This document shows, piece by piece, positions 18,975-27,464 of a stretch of 64,000 bases of DNA. The notes under the pieces were generated by a model. It ran no database searches and was not told the DNA's origin. It saw only the letters and a program-made list of their open reading frames with translations. The DNA is from Janibacter alkaliphilus (GTDB taxonomy: Bacteria > Actinomycetota > Actinomycetes > Actinomycetales > Dermatophilaceae): contig NZ_JACBZX010000001.1 of NCBI RefSeq assembly GCF_013408565.1, forward strand, positions 3,259,278 to 3,323,277, written 5' to 3'. The position numbers were made by a program, and so were the translations under genes. How positions within the stretch are numbered: position 1 is the stretch's first letter; each line of letters begins with the position of its first letter.

Positions 18975-19649
18975 ATGCCGGTGGAGGTGGTCGTGCGCGA
19001 GGCGGCGGTCGTGGAGGACCCCGCCCTGCTCGACGTGCTCGACGAGGCCGAGCGCGCCCGGGCGGCGCGCAAGCGGCGGCCGACCCCCTTCGTCACCGCC
19101 CACGCGGTCTCCCGGCGGCTGCTCGGCGACCTCGTCGGCGCCGACCCGCGCTCGCTGACCTTCGTGCGGCGGTGCACCACCTGCGGCTCGGAGAGCCACG
19201 GCAAGCCCAGCCTGGTGGACAGCCCGTGGGGCTTCTCGCTGAGCTACACCGGCGGCCTGGTGGTCGTCGCCGCGGCCCTGAACCACGGCGTCGGGGTCGA
19301 TGTCGAGGAGCTCGACGAGGCCGACTTCGCCGACTTCGACCGGGTGACCCTGGCCGCGCCGGAGTCGGCGCACCTGGCCGGCCTGACCGGCGAGGCGCTG
19401 CTCGAGGCCCGGGCCCGGACCTGGGCGCGCAAGGAGTCGATCCTCAAGGCCACCGGGCACGGGCTGGTCGTCGACCCGACCGAGGTCGTCGTCTCGGCGC
19501 CGGGCGAGGCGCCGGCGCTGCGCGACTGGCTCTCCGAGAGCACGCCCCCGGCGCAGCTGGCCCTGGCCGACGTGCCCCTGGACTCCCCCTCGCACCGGGC
19601 GGCGGTCAGCGTCGTCGGGGCGGCCGAGGTGACGGTCCGCCGCGGCTGA
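18975..19649 (+). CDS. 4'-phosphopantetheinyl transferase (Sfp type)
   Basis: A 224-residue Sfp/ACPS-superfamily enzyme that moves the phosphopantetheine arm of CoA onto carrier proteins. The magnesium/CoA motif is GVGVDVEEL (about 108-116), and the second motif is WARKESILKATGHGL (about 155-169). The length suits the broad-specificity Sfp class rather than the short AcpS. No polyketide or peptide synthetase is nearby. The ATG is six bases after CATGAT, a weak -10-like box. Confidence 0.88.
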   Translation: MPVEVVVREAAVVEDPALLDVLDEAERARAARKRRPTPFVTAHAVSRRLLGDLVGADPRSLTFVRRCTTCGSESHGKPSLVDSPWGFSLSYTGGLVVVAAALNHGVGVDVEELDEADFADFDRVTLAAPESAHLAGLTGEALLEARARTWARKESILKATGHGLVVDPTEVVVSAPGEAPALRDWLSESTPPAQLALADVPLDSPSHRAAVSVVGAAEVTVRRG

Positions 19650-19655
19650 GCCGGC

Positions 19656-21014
19656 TCAGCCGATCGAGCGGCCGGAGAACTGCTGCCGGCGCAGGGTGAG
19701 CCACTCCAGCAGGGCCCGCTCGTGCTCCAGGGTCTGCTGGTCCGGCGTCCGGCGCTGCATCCGGGCGCGCAGCAGCGCCAGCTCGCTGGCCATGTCCTGG
19801 AAGGCGCGCATCGAGCGCACCGCGCCGCTGCCGCCGGAGCGGCGGGCCCAGCCCCGGGCCCGCCGCCGCTCCCCCGTCGAGGCGAGCATCGCCACCTCGC
19901 CCGGGGTGAGCCAGCCGGCGTCGACGTAGGCCGTGAGCTGCTGGCCGATGATCTTCCCCTCGCGCTGCCGTGCCCAGATGATGAAGGCGATGTAGGCGAC
20001 GAAGACGACGAAGCCGGTGCCGTAGCCGACGACGAGGCCGGCGAACGTGCCGGTGGAGGCGCTGAGGTTCCACAGCCCGTGCAGCAGCACCGCCAGGCAC
20101 CAGCCGAGGAAGGGGGCGATGATCCGCACCCCCCAGGAGCGGCTGGTCGCCGCCATGCCGACCCCGATCCCGGTCATCGAGGTGAAGATCGGGTGCAGGA
20201 AGAGGCTGGTCCCGCGGAAACCGAAGACGATGAGCGTGTCGACGATGGCGCCCGTCTCGGTGTAGACGCGCGCGAAGTAGAGGATGTTCTCGGTGAAGGC
20301 GAAGCCGCCGGCGACGATGCCGGCGTAGACGACGCCGTCGACGATCCCGTTGAAGTGGCGTCGGCGCACCAGCAGCACGAGCAGCAGGAAGGCGCCCTTG
20401 AAGGTCTCCTCGGACAGCGGCGCGATGAGCACCGCGCTGAGGGTCTCCGCCGACTCCGGGGTGGTGTAGCCGACGAGCACCGAGCCGCCGACGGTGTTGA
20501 CGACGAGGGCGAGCAGGGTCGAGCCCAGCGCACCGTAGAGGAAGGCGCTGACCAGGTAGCGCCACGGCTCGGCCTCGTAGCGGTCCAGCCAGATGAAGAC
20601 CGGCAGCACGAAGGCGAGCGGGATGAGCGCGAGCACGGCGGCCATCAGGGTGGTGCGGATGCCGTAGCCGAAGCCGAAGAGCACCGCGAAGACGAGCGCC
20701 GCCAGCAACGACCCGACGACGACGAGCGCCCCGAGCACGTAGGTGCGCAGCACCGGGCGCGAGGTCGGGTTGCCCAGGGGCTGGGGCGTGTACATCGCGC
20801 CGTAACCCGTCGGGGCGCCGACGGGCTGCCCGTGGCGCGGACCCGCGGGGTGGGGCTGGTGCGGGCCGACCGGGTATCCCGGTGGTGGACCCTGCGGATA
20901 GCCCGGAGGCGGGGTGGGCGCGGATCCGCGGTGGTAGCCGGGCGGGGGCGCCTGGGGCGGTGGGCCGGGCTGCTGAGGCCATCCCCCCGGGGGTGGCTGC
21001 TGGGGCCAGCTCAT
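19656..21014 (-). CDS. PrsW family intramembrane metalloprotease
   Basis: A 452-residue membrane protein. Residues 1-110 are a Pro/Gly/Gln-rich cytoplasmic leader. About eight to nine hydrophobic helices follow. The PrsW active-site motifs are present: SEETFKG, FTENILY, FLHPIFTS and LLHGLWN, which give the Glu-Glu and His metal ligands. A basic, coiled C-terminal tail (from about 370) follows. PrsW proteases start regulated proteolysis of anti-sigma factors in Bacillus; the target here is unknown. The ATG lies six bases after TAGCCT, so it is likely leaderless. Confidence 0.88.
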   Translation of the reverse strand: MSWPQQPPPGGWPQQPGPPPQAPPPGYHRGSAPTPPPGYPQGPPPGYPVGPHQPHPAGPRHGQPVGAPTGYGAMYTPQPLGNPTSRPVLRTYVLGALVVVGSLLAALVFAVLFGFGYGIRTTLMAAVLALIPLAFVLPVFIWLDRYEAEPWRYLVSAFLYGALGSTLLALVVNTVGGSVLVGYTTPESAETLSAVLIAPLSEETFKGAFLLLVLLVRRRHFNGIVDGVVYAGIVAGGFAFTENILYFARVYTETGAIVDTLIVFGFRGTSLFLHPIFTSMTGIGVGMAATSRSWGVRIIAPFLGWCLAVLLHGLWNLSASTGTFAGLVVGYGTGFVVFVAYIAFIIWARQREGKIIGQQLTAYVDAGWLTPGEVAMLASTGERRRARGWARRSGGSGAVRSMRAFQDMASELALLRARMQRRTPDQQTLEHERALLEWLTLRRQQFSGRSIG

Positions 21015-21085
21015 GCGGGCAGGCTAGTCGAGCAGCGCCCCGGCGAGGTCGGGGACGTCGGTGACGGTGACTACAGTGGGTGCGC

Positions 21086-21703
21086 GTGACGACGACGGAG
21101 CGCGCCCAGACCGACCGCATCGTGTGGATCGACTGCGAGATGACCGGCCTGTCCCTCGAGGACGACGCCCTCATCGAGGTGGCCGCGCTGGTCACCGACT
21201 ACGAGCTGAACCAGCTCGGCGAGGGGGTGGACGTCGTCGTCCGTCCGAGCGAGGCCGCGCTGGAGCAGATGAACGACTTCGTCCGCCAGATGCACACCAG
21301 CTCGGGCCTGCTGGAGCAGCTGGCCGGCGGGACGACGCTGGCCGACGCCGAGGCGCAGGTCCTCGCCTACGTCCGCGAGCACGTCCCCGAGCCTGGCAAG
21401 GCTCCGCTGGGCGGCAACACCGTGGCCACCGACCGCGGCTTCCTCGCCCGGGACATGCCGGCGCTGGAGTCGCACCTGCACTACCGGATCATCGACGTCT
21501 CCTCGATCAAGGAGCTGGCCCGGCGCTGGTACCCGCGGGCCTACTTCCAGTCCCCGGAGAAGGCGGGCGGGCACCGCGCGCTGGCCGACATCACCGAGTC
21601 GATCGCCGAGCTGCGCTACTACCGCGAGGCGGTCTTCGTGCCGCCGCCCGGACCGGAGAGCGAGCAGCTCAAGGAGATCGCGGCGAAGTACCGGGTGGGC
21701 TGA
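21086..21703 (+). CDS. orn: Oligoribonuclease Orn
   Basis: A DEDDh 3'-5' exoribonuclease that degrades 2-5-mer RNA and pGpG to mononucleotides. The motifs are WIDCEMTG (exo I, Asp and Glu), TDRGF (exo II) and [10 protein letters not shown] (exo III, His and Asp). The length of about 205 residues is normal. GTG at 21086 and GTG at 21080 are both possible starts; TACAGT at 21072-21077 lies 8 bases before the 21086 GTG, which favours a leaderless start there. Confidence 0.94.
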   Translation: MTTTERAQTDRIVWIDCEMTGLSLEDDALIEVAALVTDYELNQLGEGVDVVVRPSEAALEQMNDFVRQMHTSSGLLEQLAGGTTLADAEAQVLAYVREHVPEPGKAPLGGNTVATDRGFLARDMPALESHLHYRIIDVSSIKELARRWYPRAYFQSPEKAGGHRALADITESIAELRYYREAVFVPPPGPESEQLKEIAAKYRVG

Positions 21704-21729
21704 GCCAGATCCCCGCCCCGACGCAGCGC

Positions 21730-21761
21730 GAAGGCCCCGGAGAACCATCTCCGGGGCCTTC
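21730..21761. terminator. Strong hairpin terminator between orn and tRNA-His
   Basis: A perfect 14-bp stem (GAAGGCCCCGGAGA / TCTCCGGGGCCTTC) with a 4-base loop. It separates the + strand orn from the convergent tRNA-His and can serve both. Confidence 0.85.
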
Positions 21762-21767
21762 GTCGTC

Positions 21768-21844
21768 TGGGGTGAGCGACGGGACTTGAACCCGCGACCC
21801 TCGCGACCACAACGCGATGCTCTACCAGCTGAGCTACGCCCACC
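21768..21844 (-). tRNA. tRNA-His (anticodon GTG)
   Basis: A - strand cloverleaf. The acceptor GTGGGCG pairs with CGCTCAC with one G-U pair, the extra 5' G at position -1 that marks tRNA-His is present opposite a C, and the anticodon loop TTGTGGT gives GTG. A CCA end appears to be encoded (21768-21770). Confidence 0.95.
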
Positions 21845-21964
21845 ATGAAGCCGCGCTCGTGGCGCGGCGGCGACCACTGTACCTGCTGCGAGACGGTGCT
21901 CCGAACCACGCGTGACGGGGCGCGCCGGACCCCTTCCAGAGCAGACCGACGATGCTCAGGCACG

Positions 21965-22897
21965 ATGGGCTGCGTGACCCGCGCGCACCGCCCCGACCAC
22001 CGTCCGTCCCTGCACGCCAGGGGCGCCGCCCTGCTCGCGACCCTGCTCGTGGCCGCGCTGACCGGGCTGCTCTCGGCCGCACCGGCCACACCGGCCTCGG
22101 CGCACGCCGCGCTGCAGGCATCCAGCCCGGCGGACGGAGCTACGATCACCGCGGTCCCGCCGGAGATCATGCTGCGCTTCAACGAGCCGATCGGCACCGA
22201 CTTCGCCCGGGTCACCGTGACGAAGGGCGGCGCCTCGGCCCATCAGGGATCGGTCGAGGTCGACGGCAACACCGTCTACCGGCCGATCAACCCCAGCATG
22301 AGCCAGGGCGACTGGACGGTCTCCTACAGCGTGGTCAGCGAGGACGGGCACCGGGTCAGCGGCTCGGTGAGCTTCACCTACGACACCACCTCCGGGCGCG
22401 GCTCGACGCCGGACAGCACCGGGGGCGGCGGCTCTGGCGCCGGGTCCACCGGCAACGGCTCGGGCAACAGCGCCAGCAGCTCCGGCGGCGGCTCGACCGG
22501 GGGCGGCTCGAGCTCGTCCGCCCCGACCTCGAGCGCCTCCAGCTCGGCCGAGGCGCCGGCGGCGCCCAGCTCCAGCGCCAGCAGCTCGGCGGAGCCGACC
22601 AGCCAGGCCCCGAGCTCGACGAGCGAGCCGAGCAGCACCTCGTCCAGCCCGTCCTCCAGCAGCAGCTCGTCCTCGGGCTCGGCCACCGACGGGGAGAGCC
22701 CGCGACCGCTAGCCGAGGGCAACGACGAGACCGCGGCCGACGAGGCGAGCGACGACTCCGGGGTGCCGTGGTGGGTGTGGGTGCTCGGCGCCGCGGTGCT
22801 GGTCCTGGCGCTGATCGTCGCCCTGGTGGCCCGGGCGCGGCGTCGCGGCGACCACGACCAGGACGAGCGGATCGACCTGGAGAGCTACCGCGGCTGA
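21965..22897 (+). CDS. CopC-domain surface protein with Ser-rich linker and C-terminal anchor
   Basis: About 310 residues. A signal peptide ends near ASAHA, and the mature protein starts with the His used by CopC/YobA copper-binding domains (HAALQASSPADGATI, then MLRFNEPI). A Ser/Gly-rich linker of roughly 100 residues follows, then one transmembrane helix (WWVWVLGAAVLVLALIVAL) and a basic end. This predicts an extracytoplasmic copper-binding or copper-handling domain held off the membrane on a flexible stalk. There is no CopD-type permease domain or gene beside it. ATG 21965 and GTG 21974 are both plausible starts. Confidence 0.82.
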   Translation: MGCVTRAHRPDHRPSLHARGAALLATLLVAALTGLLSAAPATPASAHAALQASSPADGATITAVPPEIMLRFNEPIGTDFARVTVTKGGASAHQGSVEVDGNTVYRPINPSMSQGDWTVSYSVVSEDGHRVSGSVSFTYDTTSGRGSTPDSTGGGGSGAGSTGNGSGNSASSSGGGSTGGGSSSSAPTSSASSSAEAPAAPSSSASSSAEPTSQAPSSTSEPSSTSSSPSSSSSSSSGSATDGESPRPLAEGNDETAADEASDDSGVPWWVWVLGAAVLVLALIVALVARARRRGDHDQDERIDLESYRG

Positions 22898-22977
22898 GGC
22901 TCGGGGGCGGGACCGACGATGGTGGCCGGGAACCGATTTCGGTCCCAGGCCCGGCCGGTGCTAATGTCTCCCTTCGC

Positions 22978-23050
<73 letters not shown>

Positions 23051-23066
23051 CCGCACGAGAACGACT

Positions 23067-23111
23067 GCACGAGGAAGGGCCCCGAGAACATCTCGGGGCC
23101 CTTCCTCGTGC
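23067..23111. terminator. Long hairpin terminator after tRNA-Lys
   Basis: A perfect 21-bp stem with a three-base loop (arms 23067-23087 and 23091-23111; core GGGCCCCGAGA / TCTCGGGGCCC). It lies between tRNA-Lys and the convergent DUF3618 gene. Confidence 0.85.
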
Positions 23112-23133
23112 GCCGCGGGCACCGCGGGTCGGC

Positions 23134-23436
23134 TCACCAGGAGCGGCGTGCCCGCTGCCGGGCCCACTTGCGCTCGCGGCGGCGGGAGTTGAGCACGACG
23201 AGCAGCACGACCCCGGCGACCGCAGCGCCGGCGGCGACGAAGATGTCGGTGCGCAGCTCGCCCTTGTCGTCGTGGGTGGCGTCGTAGAAGCCCTTCTTGG
23301 CGGCCTCGGTCTGGCGGGCGACGACGTTCTTCGGCGCGGCGCGCACCGTCAGCTCGTCGATCGTCGTGGCCAGCCGGTCACGGGCCTCCGTGATGTCGTT
23401 CTCGAGCTTCAGCTCGCTGGGGGCCTTCTCACTCAT
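23134..23436 (-). CDS. DUF3618 family membrane protein
   Basis: A 100-residue protein. The N-terminal half carries the DUF3618 signature (LENDITEARDRLATTIDELTVRAAP split over one amphipathic helix). Residues 66-86 form a single transmembrane helix (IFVAAGAAVAGVVLLVVLN) followed by a strongly basic tail. Function is unknown; members are common in actinobacteria and often lie near phage-shock or stress proteins. GAAGGACGG upstream of the ATG serves as ribosome-binding site. Confidence 0.85.
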   Translation of the reverse strand: MSEKAPSELKLENDITEARDRLATTIDELTVRAAPKNVVARQTEAAKKGFYDATHDDKGELRTDIFVAAGAAVAGVVLLVVLNSRRRERKWARQRARRSW

Positions 23437-23457
23437 GCGGGATTCCGTCCTTCGGTC

Positions 23458-23487
23458 GGTGCCAGGTCTGATGGTGCCAGGTCTGAT
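23458..23487. repeat. Tandem 15-bp duplication upstream of the DUF3618 gene
   Basis: GGTGCCAGGTCTGAT occurs twice head to tail (23458-23472 and 23473-23487) between the DUF3618 and bcp genes. It may be a simple slippage duplication. Confidence 0.7.
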
Positions 23488-23540
23488 GCGGTGGCGTCAG
23501 GCGTTGCCGGATCGGTCGCTACCGGGTCGCCGAGTGCTGC

Positions 23541-24011
23541 TCATCCGATGCCCAGGTCGCGGCGGACCCGGGCCACGTGGCCGGTCGCCTTGACGTTGTA
23601 GAGGGCGTGGGTGACGACGCCGTCCTCTCCGACAACGATCGTCGAGCGGATGACGCCCTCGACGACCTTGCCGTACAGCTTCTTCTCACCATAGGCGCCC
23701 CACGCGGTCATCACCGCCTTGTCCGGGTCGGACAGCAGCATGATGCTCAGCCCGTCGCGCTCGCGGAAGCGGGCCAGCTTCTCCGGGTCGTCCGGGGAGA
23801 TCCCGACGACCTCGGTGCCGGCCTCCTTCAGGTCCTCCAGGGACTCGCTGAAGTCGCACGCCTGGGTGGTGCACCCCGGGGTCATCGCCGCCGGGTAGAA
23901 GTAGACGATCACCCGGCGTCCGCGCAGGTCGCTCAGGCTGATCTGCTGGCCGGTGTCGTCGGTCAGGGTGAAGTCGGGGGCGGTGTCCCCCGGCTGCAGT
24001 CGCTCGGTCAC
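23541..24011 (-). CDS. bcp: Thioredoxin-dependent thiol peroxidase (Bcp/PrxQ)
   Basis: A 156-residue peroxiredoxin that reduces hydrogen peroxide and organic peroxides. The active site is TPGCTTQACDF with peroxidatic Cys47 and a candidate resolving Cys52, the alpha2 type of Bcp. It probably takes electrons from thioredoxin. The GTG start is preceded by GGGAGG. The neighbours do not form an operon with it. Confidence 0.94.
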   Translation of the reverse strand: MTERLQPGDTAPDFTLTDDTGQQISLSDLRGRRVIVYFYPAAMTPGCTTQACDFSESLEDLKEAGTEVVGISPDDPEKLARFRERDGLSIMLLSDPDKAVMTAWGAYGEKKLYGKVVEGVIRSTIVVGEDGVVTHALYNVKATGHVARVRRDLGIG

Positions 24012-24123
24012 GCATCCTCCCGAGAGCCGTCGTGGCTGGTCATGGTCCCGGACAACCTATCCCAGCGGGCACCCACGTGCCGGGCCGACGCGCGTCACGC
24101 CGATCACGCTGCGGCACCGGTCC

Positions 24124-24150
24124 GGTACCTGTTGCGACACTGTTGCATCT
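24124..24150. promoter_or_regulatory. Possible operator with spaced direct repeats upstream of cbiM
   Basis: TGTTGC occurs twice 11 bp apart (TGTTGCGACAC then TGTTGCATCTG) about 35-60 bases before the cbiM start. One helical turn of spacing suits a dimeric regulator. The regulator is unknown and the call is tentative. Confidence 0.3.
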
Positions 24151-24182
24151 GTCATGCTGCCGGAGGACGACAGGAGAAGCCC

Positions 24183-24875
24183 ATGCACGTACCCGACGGA
24201 TTCCTCGACGGCCCGACATCGGTCGCCACCGGCGTGATCGCCGTGGCCGGGGTGGGCGCCGCGCTGTGGCGCACCCGCGGACGCCTCGACGAGCCCACCG
24301 CCCCGCTGGCGGGACTCGTGGCCGCCTTCGTCTTCGCCGCGCAGATGATCAACTTCCCGGTCGCCGGCGGCACCTCGGGCCACCTTCTCGGCGGCGCGCT
24401 GGCGGCCGTGCTCGTCGGACCGTGGATGGCCACGCTCTGCCTCGCCGCCGTGCTCGTCGTGCAGACCCTGCTCTTCGCGGACGGTGGGGTGTCGGCCATG
24501 GGTACCAACGTGACCCTCTTCGCGGTGGTCGGCGTCTGGGTGGGCTGGGGCGTCTTCGTCGCCTGCCGGTCGGTGCTGCCCCGTCGTGCCTCGTCGGTAT
24601 CCGTCTCGGCGGCCGTCGCGGCCTTCGTCTCGGTCCCGGCCACGGCCGCGGTCTTCGCGCTGCTCTTCCAGGTCGGCGGTGCCGCCCCGGTGCCGTTGGA
24701 CACGTTGATGGCGGCGATGCTGTCCTGGCACGCCCTCATCGGGATCGGTGAGGCCGTGATCACCTTCCTCGTGGTCTCGGCGGTGATGGCCACCCGACCC
24801 GACCTCGTGCACGGCGCCGAAGGTCGTCGTCCCGAGGCAGCACCCCGACGGGCCGCGACGGAGGCCACCCGATGA
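24183..24875 (+). CDS. cbiM: Energy-coupling factor transporter S component CbiM (cobalt/nickel)
   Basis: A 230-residue membrane protein with about six to seven hydrophobic helices. The N-terminal MHVPDGFLDGP is the diagnostic metal-binding start of CbiM/NikM, where His2 and the free N-terminus bind Co(II) or Ni(II). It is the substrate-binding unit of an ECF importer whose other parts follow immediately, each overlapping or nearly so. Sequence does not decide between cobalt and nickel. GGAG lies upstream of the ATG (GACAGGAGAAG). Confidence 0.93.
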   Translation: MHVPDGFLDGPTSVATGVIAVAGVGAALWRTRGRLDEPTAPLAGLVAAFVFAAQMINFPVAGGTSGHLLGGALAAVLVGPWMATLCLAAVLVVQTLLFADGGVSAMGTNVTLFAVVGVWVGWGVFVACRSVLPRRASSVSVSAAVAAFVSVPATAAVFALLFQVGGAAPVPLDTLMAAMLSWHALIGIGEAVITFLVVSAVMATRPDLVHGAEGRRPEAAPRRAATEATR

Positions 24876-25183
24876 GCCGGCCCACGATGTCGCTGCGGAC
24901 CTTCCTCGTCGGCGCCCTGGTGGTCACCCTCGCCGTCGCCGGGGTGGTGAGCTTCTACGCCTCCGGCCACCCGGACGGCCTCGAGCACGTCGCCGAGTCG
25001 CTGGGCTTCGCCGACAGTGCCCAGGACGGCGCCAACAGCGAGTCACCGCTGGCCGACTACGGTACCAGCGGCGTGGAGAACGAGCGGCTCTCCGGCGGTA
25101 TCGCCGGGGTGGTCGGCGTGCTCGTCGTCGGTCTGCTCGTGCTCGGCGTCGCCCGGGTGCTGGGCCGGCGCGGCCGCGACTGA
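24872..25183 (+). CDS. PDGLE-domain ECF accessory protein (CbiN/NikN-like)
   Basis: A 103-residue protein with two transmembrane helices (residues 10-29 and 77-96) joined by an extracytoplasmic loop that contains the name-giving PDGLE at about 35-39. It takes the place of CbiN, the small subunit needed for metal loading of CbiM. The ATG overlaps the cbiM stop. The stop is followed one base later by the cbiQ GTG. Confidence 0.9.
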   Translation: MSRPTMSLRTFLVGALVVTLAVAGVVSFYASGHPDGLEHVAESLGFADSAQDGANSESPLADYGTSGVENERLSGGIAGVVGVLVVGLLVLGVARVLGRRGRD

Positions 25184-25184
25184 C

Positions 25185-25955
25185 GTGGGCCGAGCGCACC
25201 CCGCCGGCCACGGGCTCACCTGGCGGGGGTCCTCCCCGGTGCACCGGGCGCCCGCGCACGTCAAGGTCCTGGCGATGCTGCTCTTCGTCGTCGCCGTCGT
25301 CGCCACCCCCCGGGAGGAGGTGTGGGCCTTCGGAGGCCACCTGGTCGTGCTGCTGCTCGCGGTGGGCTGGTCCGGGGTCCCGCTGCGCCACCTCCTGCCG
25401 CGGATGGCGGTCGAGATCCCGTTCGTGTGCTTCGCGCTGCTCATGCCTCTGGTGGCCACCGGCCCGCGCGTCGACGTCGGACCGCTGAGCCTCTCCGAGC
25501 CCGGCCTGTGGGGGGCATGGGCGATCCTGGCCAAGGCCACCCTGGGCACCCTCGCCTCGGTGCTGCTGGCCTCCACCACCGAGCCGGCGGACATCGTCGA
25601 GGGCCTGGCCCGGCTCCGGGTGCCCGGTCAGCTCGTGCAGATCATCTCCTTCATGATCCGGTACGCCGCCGTGGTCGGTGGCCAGCTGCGGCAGATGCGG
25701 ATCGCCCGCCAGTCGCGCGGCTTCGTCGGGCGCTCCTGGCGCTCCTGGTCAGCCCTGTCCGGCACCCTCGGCGCGCTCTTCGTGCGCTCCTACGAGAGGG
25801 GCGAACGGGTGCATCTGTCCATGCTGTCGCGCGGGTACACCGGGCGCGGCACGACCCGGGCGGTCGACGCGGTCCCCGGGGGCGTGTGGGCGGGCGCACT
25901 GGTGCTCCCGGCCGCGGCCCTCATCGTGCTGCTCGCGGCGAGGGCTCCGCTGTGA
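25185..25955 (+). CDS. cbiQ: ECF transporter transmembrane component CbiQ
   Basis: A 256-residue T component with four to six hydrophobic helices. The coupling motifs that contact the ATPase are visible as ARQSRGF and LSRGYTGRG in the cytoplasmic helices. It links CbiM to the ATPase CbiO. The GTG start lies 1 bp after the PDGLE gene stop, and the gene end overlaps the cbiO start (GTGA at 25952). Confidence 0.92.
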   Translation: MGRAHPAGHGLTWRGSSPVHRAPAHVKVLAMLLFVVAVVATPREEVWAFGGHLVVLLLAVGWSGVPLRHLLPRMAVEIPFVCFALLMPLVATGPRVDVGPLSLSEPGLWGAWAILAKATLGTLASVLLASTTEPADIVEGLARLRVPGQLVQIISFMIRYAAVVGGQLRQMRIARQSRGFVGRSWRSWSALSGTLGALFVRSYERGERVHLSMLSRGYTGRGTTRAVDAVPGGVWAGALVLPAAALIVLLAARAPL

Positions 25956-26725
25956 GCGAGCCGGTCGTGGAGGTCTCCGCCCTCGAGCACCGCTACCCGG
26001 ACGGCCACCTCGCGCTCGGCGGAGTCGACCTGCGGGTCGCCCGGGGTGAGCGCGTCGCGCTGCTCGGACCCAACGGGGCCGGCAAGACCACGCTGGTGCT
26101 GCACCTCAACGGCATCCTCACCGCCGCCTCCGGGACGGTGCACATCTCCGGCCTGCCGGTCGCTCGCCCCCATCTGCAGCAGATCCGCCGACGGGTCGGC
26201 ATCGTCTTCCAGGACCCCGACGACCAGCTCTTCATGCCGACGGTCGCCGACGACGTCGCCTTCGGCCCGCGCAACCTCGGTCTCTCCGAGCCCGAGGTGC
26301 AGCACCGGGTGACCGAGGCGCTGGCGGCGGTCGGGATGACCGAGGTCCGCGCCCAGGCGCCGCACCATCTCAGCTTCGGTCAGAAGCGCCGGGTGGCCGT
26401 GGCAACGGTGCTGGCGATGGAACCGGAGATCCTCGTCCTCGACGAACCCAGCAGCAACCTCGACCCGGCCTCCAGGCGCGAGCTGGCCGAGGTCGTCGAG
26501 CGGCTCGGCATCACGGTGCTCATGGTCACCCACGACCTGCCCTACGCGCTGGAGCTCTGCGAGCGGGCGGTGGTGCTCTCCGAGGGTGCGGTCGTGGCTG
26601 ACGGCGCCACCAGGGACGTCCTCGGCGACGCCGACCTGATGCGCGCGCACCGGCTCGAGCTGCCCTACGGCTTCGACCCCCGCTCGGTACCGGGCCGGCG
26701 CGGAGCAGCGCCCCCGCCCGCCTAG
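25952..26725 (+). CDS. cbiO: ECF transporter ATP-binding protein CbiO
   Basis: A 257-residue ABC ATPase. Walker A is GPNGAGKTT (about 36-44), the Q-loop region is FQDPDDQLF (typical for ECF ATPases), the signature is LSFGQKRRV, and Walker B is ILVLDEPSSNLD. A single CbiO implies a homodimer. The GTG start overlaps the cbiQ stop. It is the last gene of the metal-import operon and is followed 13 bp later by a tRNA-Leu. Confidence 0.93.
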   Translation: MSEPVVEVSALEHRYPDGHLALGGVDLRVARGERVALLGPNGAGKTTLVLHLNGILTAASGTVHISGLPVARPHLQQIRRRVGIVFQDPDDQLFMPTVADDVAFGPRNLGLSEPEVQHRVTEALAAVGMTEVRAQAPHHLSFGQKRRVAVATVLAMEPEILVLDEPSSNLDPASRRELAEVVERLGITVLMVTHDLPYALELCERAVVLSEGAVVADGATRDVLGDADLMRAHRLELPYGFDPRSVPGRRGAAPPPA

Positions 26726-26738
26726 ACTCGGCCCCCGA

Positions 26739-26820
26739 GCCGGAGTGGTGGAACTGGCAGACACGTCAGGTTTAGGTCCTGGTGCCCTCGGGTGTGCGGG
26801 TTCGAGTCCCGCCTCCGGCA
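26739..26820 (+). tRNA. tRNA-Leu (anticodon TAG)
   Basis: A class II tRNA with a long variable arm. The acceptor GCCGGAG pairs with CTCCGGC (G-C rich, one mismatch-free fit), the anticodon loop TTTAGGT gives TAG, and the T-arm is GGTTCGAGTCC. CCA is not encoded beyond CC. Confidence 0.94.
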
Positions 26821-26837
26821 CCCATGACCAGCGCGGC

Positions 26838-27464
26838 TCAGACCAGCGTCTGCAGGTGCGGCACCATCGCCCGGAAGGCACGGCCCCGGTGGCTGATCGC
26901 GTTCTTCTCCTCGTCGCTGTGCTCCGCCAGGGTGCGCTGCCGCCCCTCAGGCACGAAGACCGGGTCGTAGCCGAAACCGTTCTCCCCCGCGGGGGCACCG
27001 CCGATGACCCCGTCCAGGCGCCCTTCGACCACCACCGGCTCCTCCCCCGGGGCGACCAGTGCGGCGGCGCAGCGGAAGGCCCCGCCGCGGTGCGCGTCCG
27101 GGACGTCGGCCAGCTGATCGAGCAGCAGCTGCAGGTTGCGGGCGTCCTTCTCCGCGCGGGAGAGCTCCGCCCCGCCGTGCCGCCCGGACCAGCGCGCCGA
27201 GAAGATGCCGGGGCTGCCGCCGAGCACGTCGACGGACAGCCCGCTGTCGTCGGCGAGCGCGGGCAGTCCGGTGGCCGCGGCCACGGCAGCCGCCTTGAGG
27301 GTGGCGTTGCCGGCGAAGCTGACCTCGGTCTCGGCGACGTCGGCCACCTCGGGGAAGGCGGACATCGTCAGCACCTCGAGGTCGAGCCCGGCCCCGCCGA
27401 GGATCTGCTGCAGCTCGTGCACCTTGTGCTCGTTGTGCGTGGCCAGCACGACCTGCCGCGGCAT
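26838..27464 (-). CDS. rdgB: XTP/dITP diphosphohydrolase (RdgB/HAM1)
   Basis: A 208-residue house-cleaning enzyme that hydrolyses dITP and XTP so that deaminated purines are not built into DNA or RNA. The N-terminal LATHNEHKVHEL binds the substrate, ALADDSGLSVDVLGG carries the catalytic acids, and FGYDPVFVPEG and ISHRGRA are late family motifs. The ATG overlaps the rph stop (ATGA at 27464), a conserved rph-rdgB pairing. Confidence 0.95.
   Translation of the reverse strand: MPRQVVLATHNEHKVHELQQILGGAGLDLEVLTMSAFPEVADVAETEVSFAGNATLKAAAVAAATGLPALADDSGLSVDVLGGSPGIFSARWSGRHGGAELSRAEKDARNLQLLLDQLADVPDAHRGGAFRCAAALVAPGEEPVVVEGRLDGVIGGAPAGENGFGYDPVFVPEGRQRTLAEHSDEEKNAISHRGRAFRAMVPHLQTLV

Noticed and set aside
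18711..19000. Phage or island integration at tRNA-Arg
   Set aside because: No integrase, no direct repeat of the tRNA 3' end and no change in gene type are seen on either side.
23458..23487. Regulatory site in the 15-bp tandem duplication
   Set aside because: Two copies only, no symmetry and no promoter overlap are evident, so a slippage duplication is the simpler reading.
24012..24182. Cobalamin or NiCo riboswitch upstream of cbiM
   Set aside because: The conserved B12-box and multi-helix core are not recognisable in this 170-bp stretch; only short direct repeats are seen.
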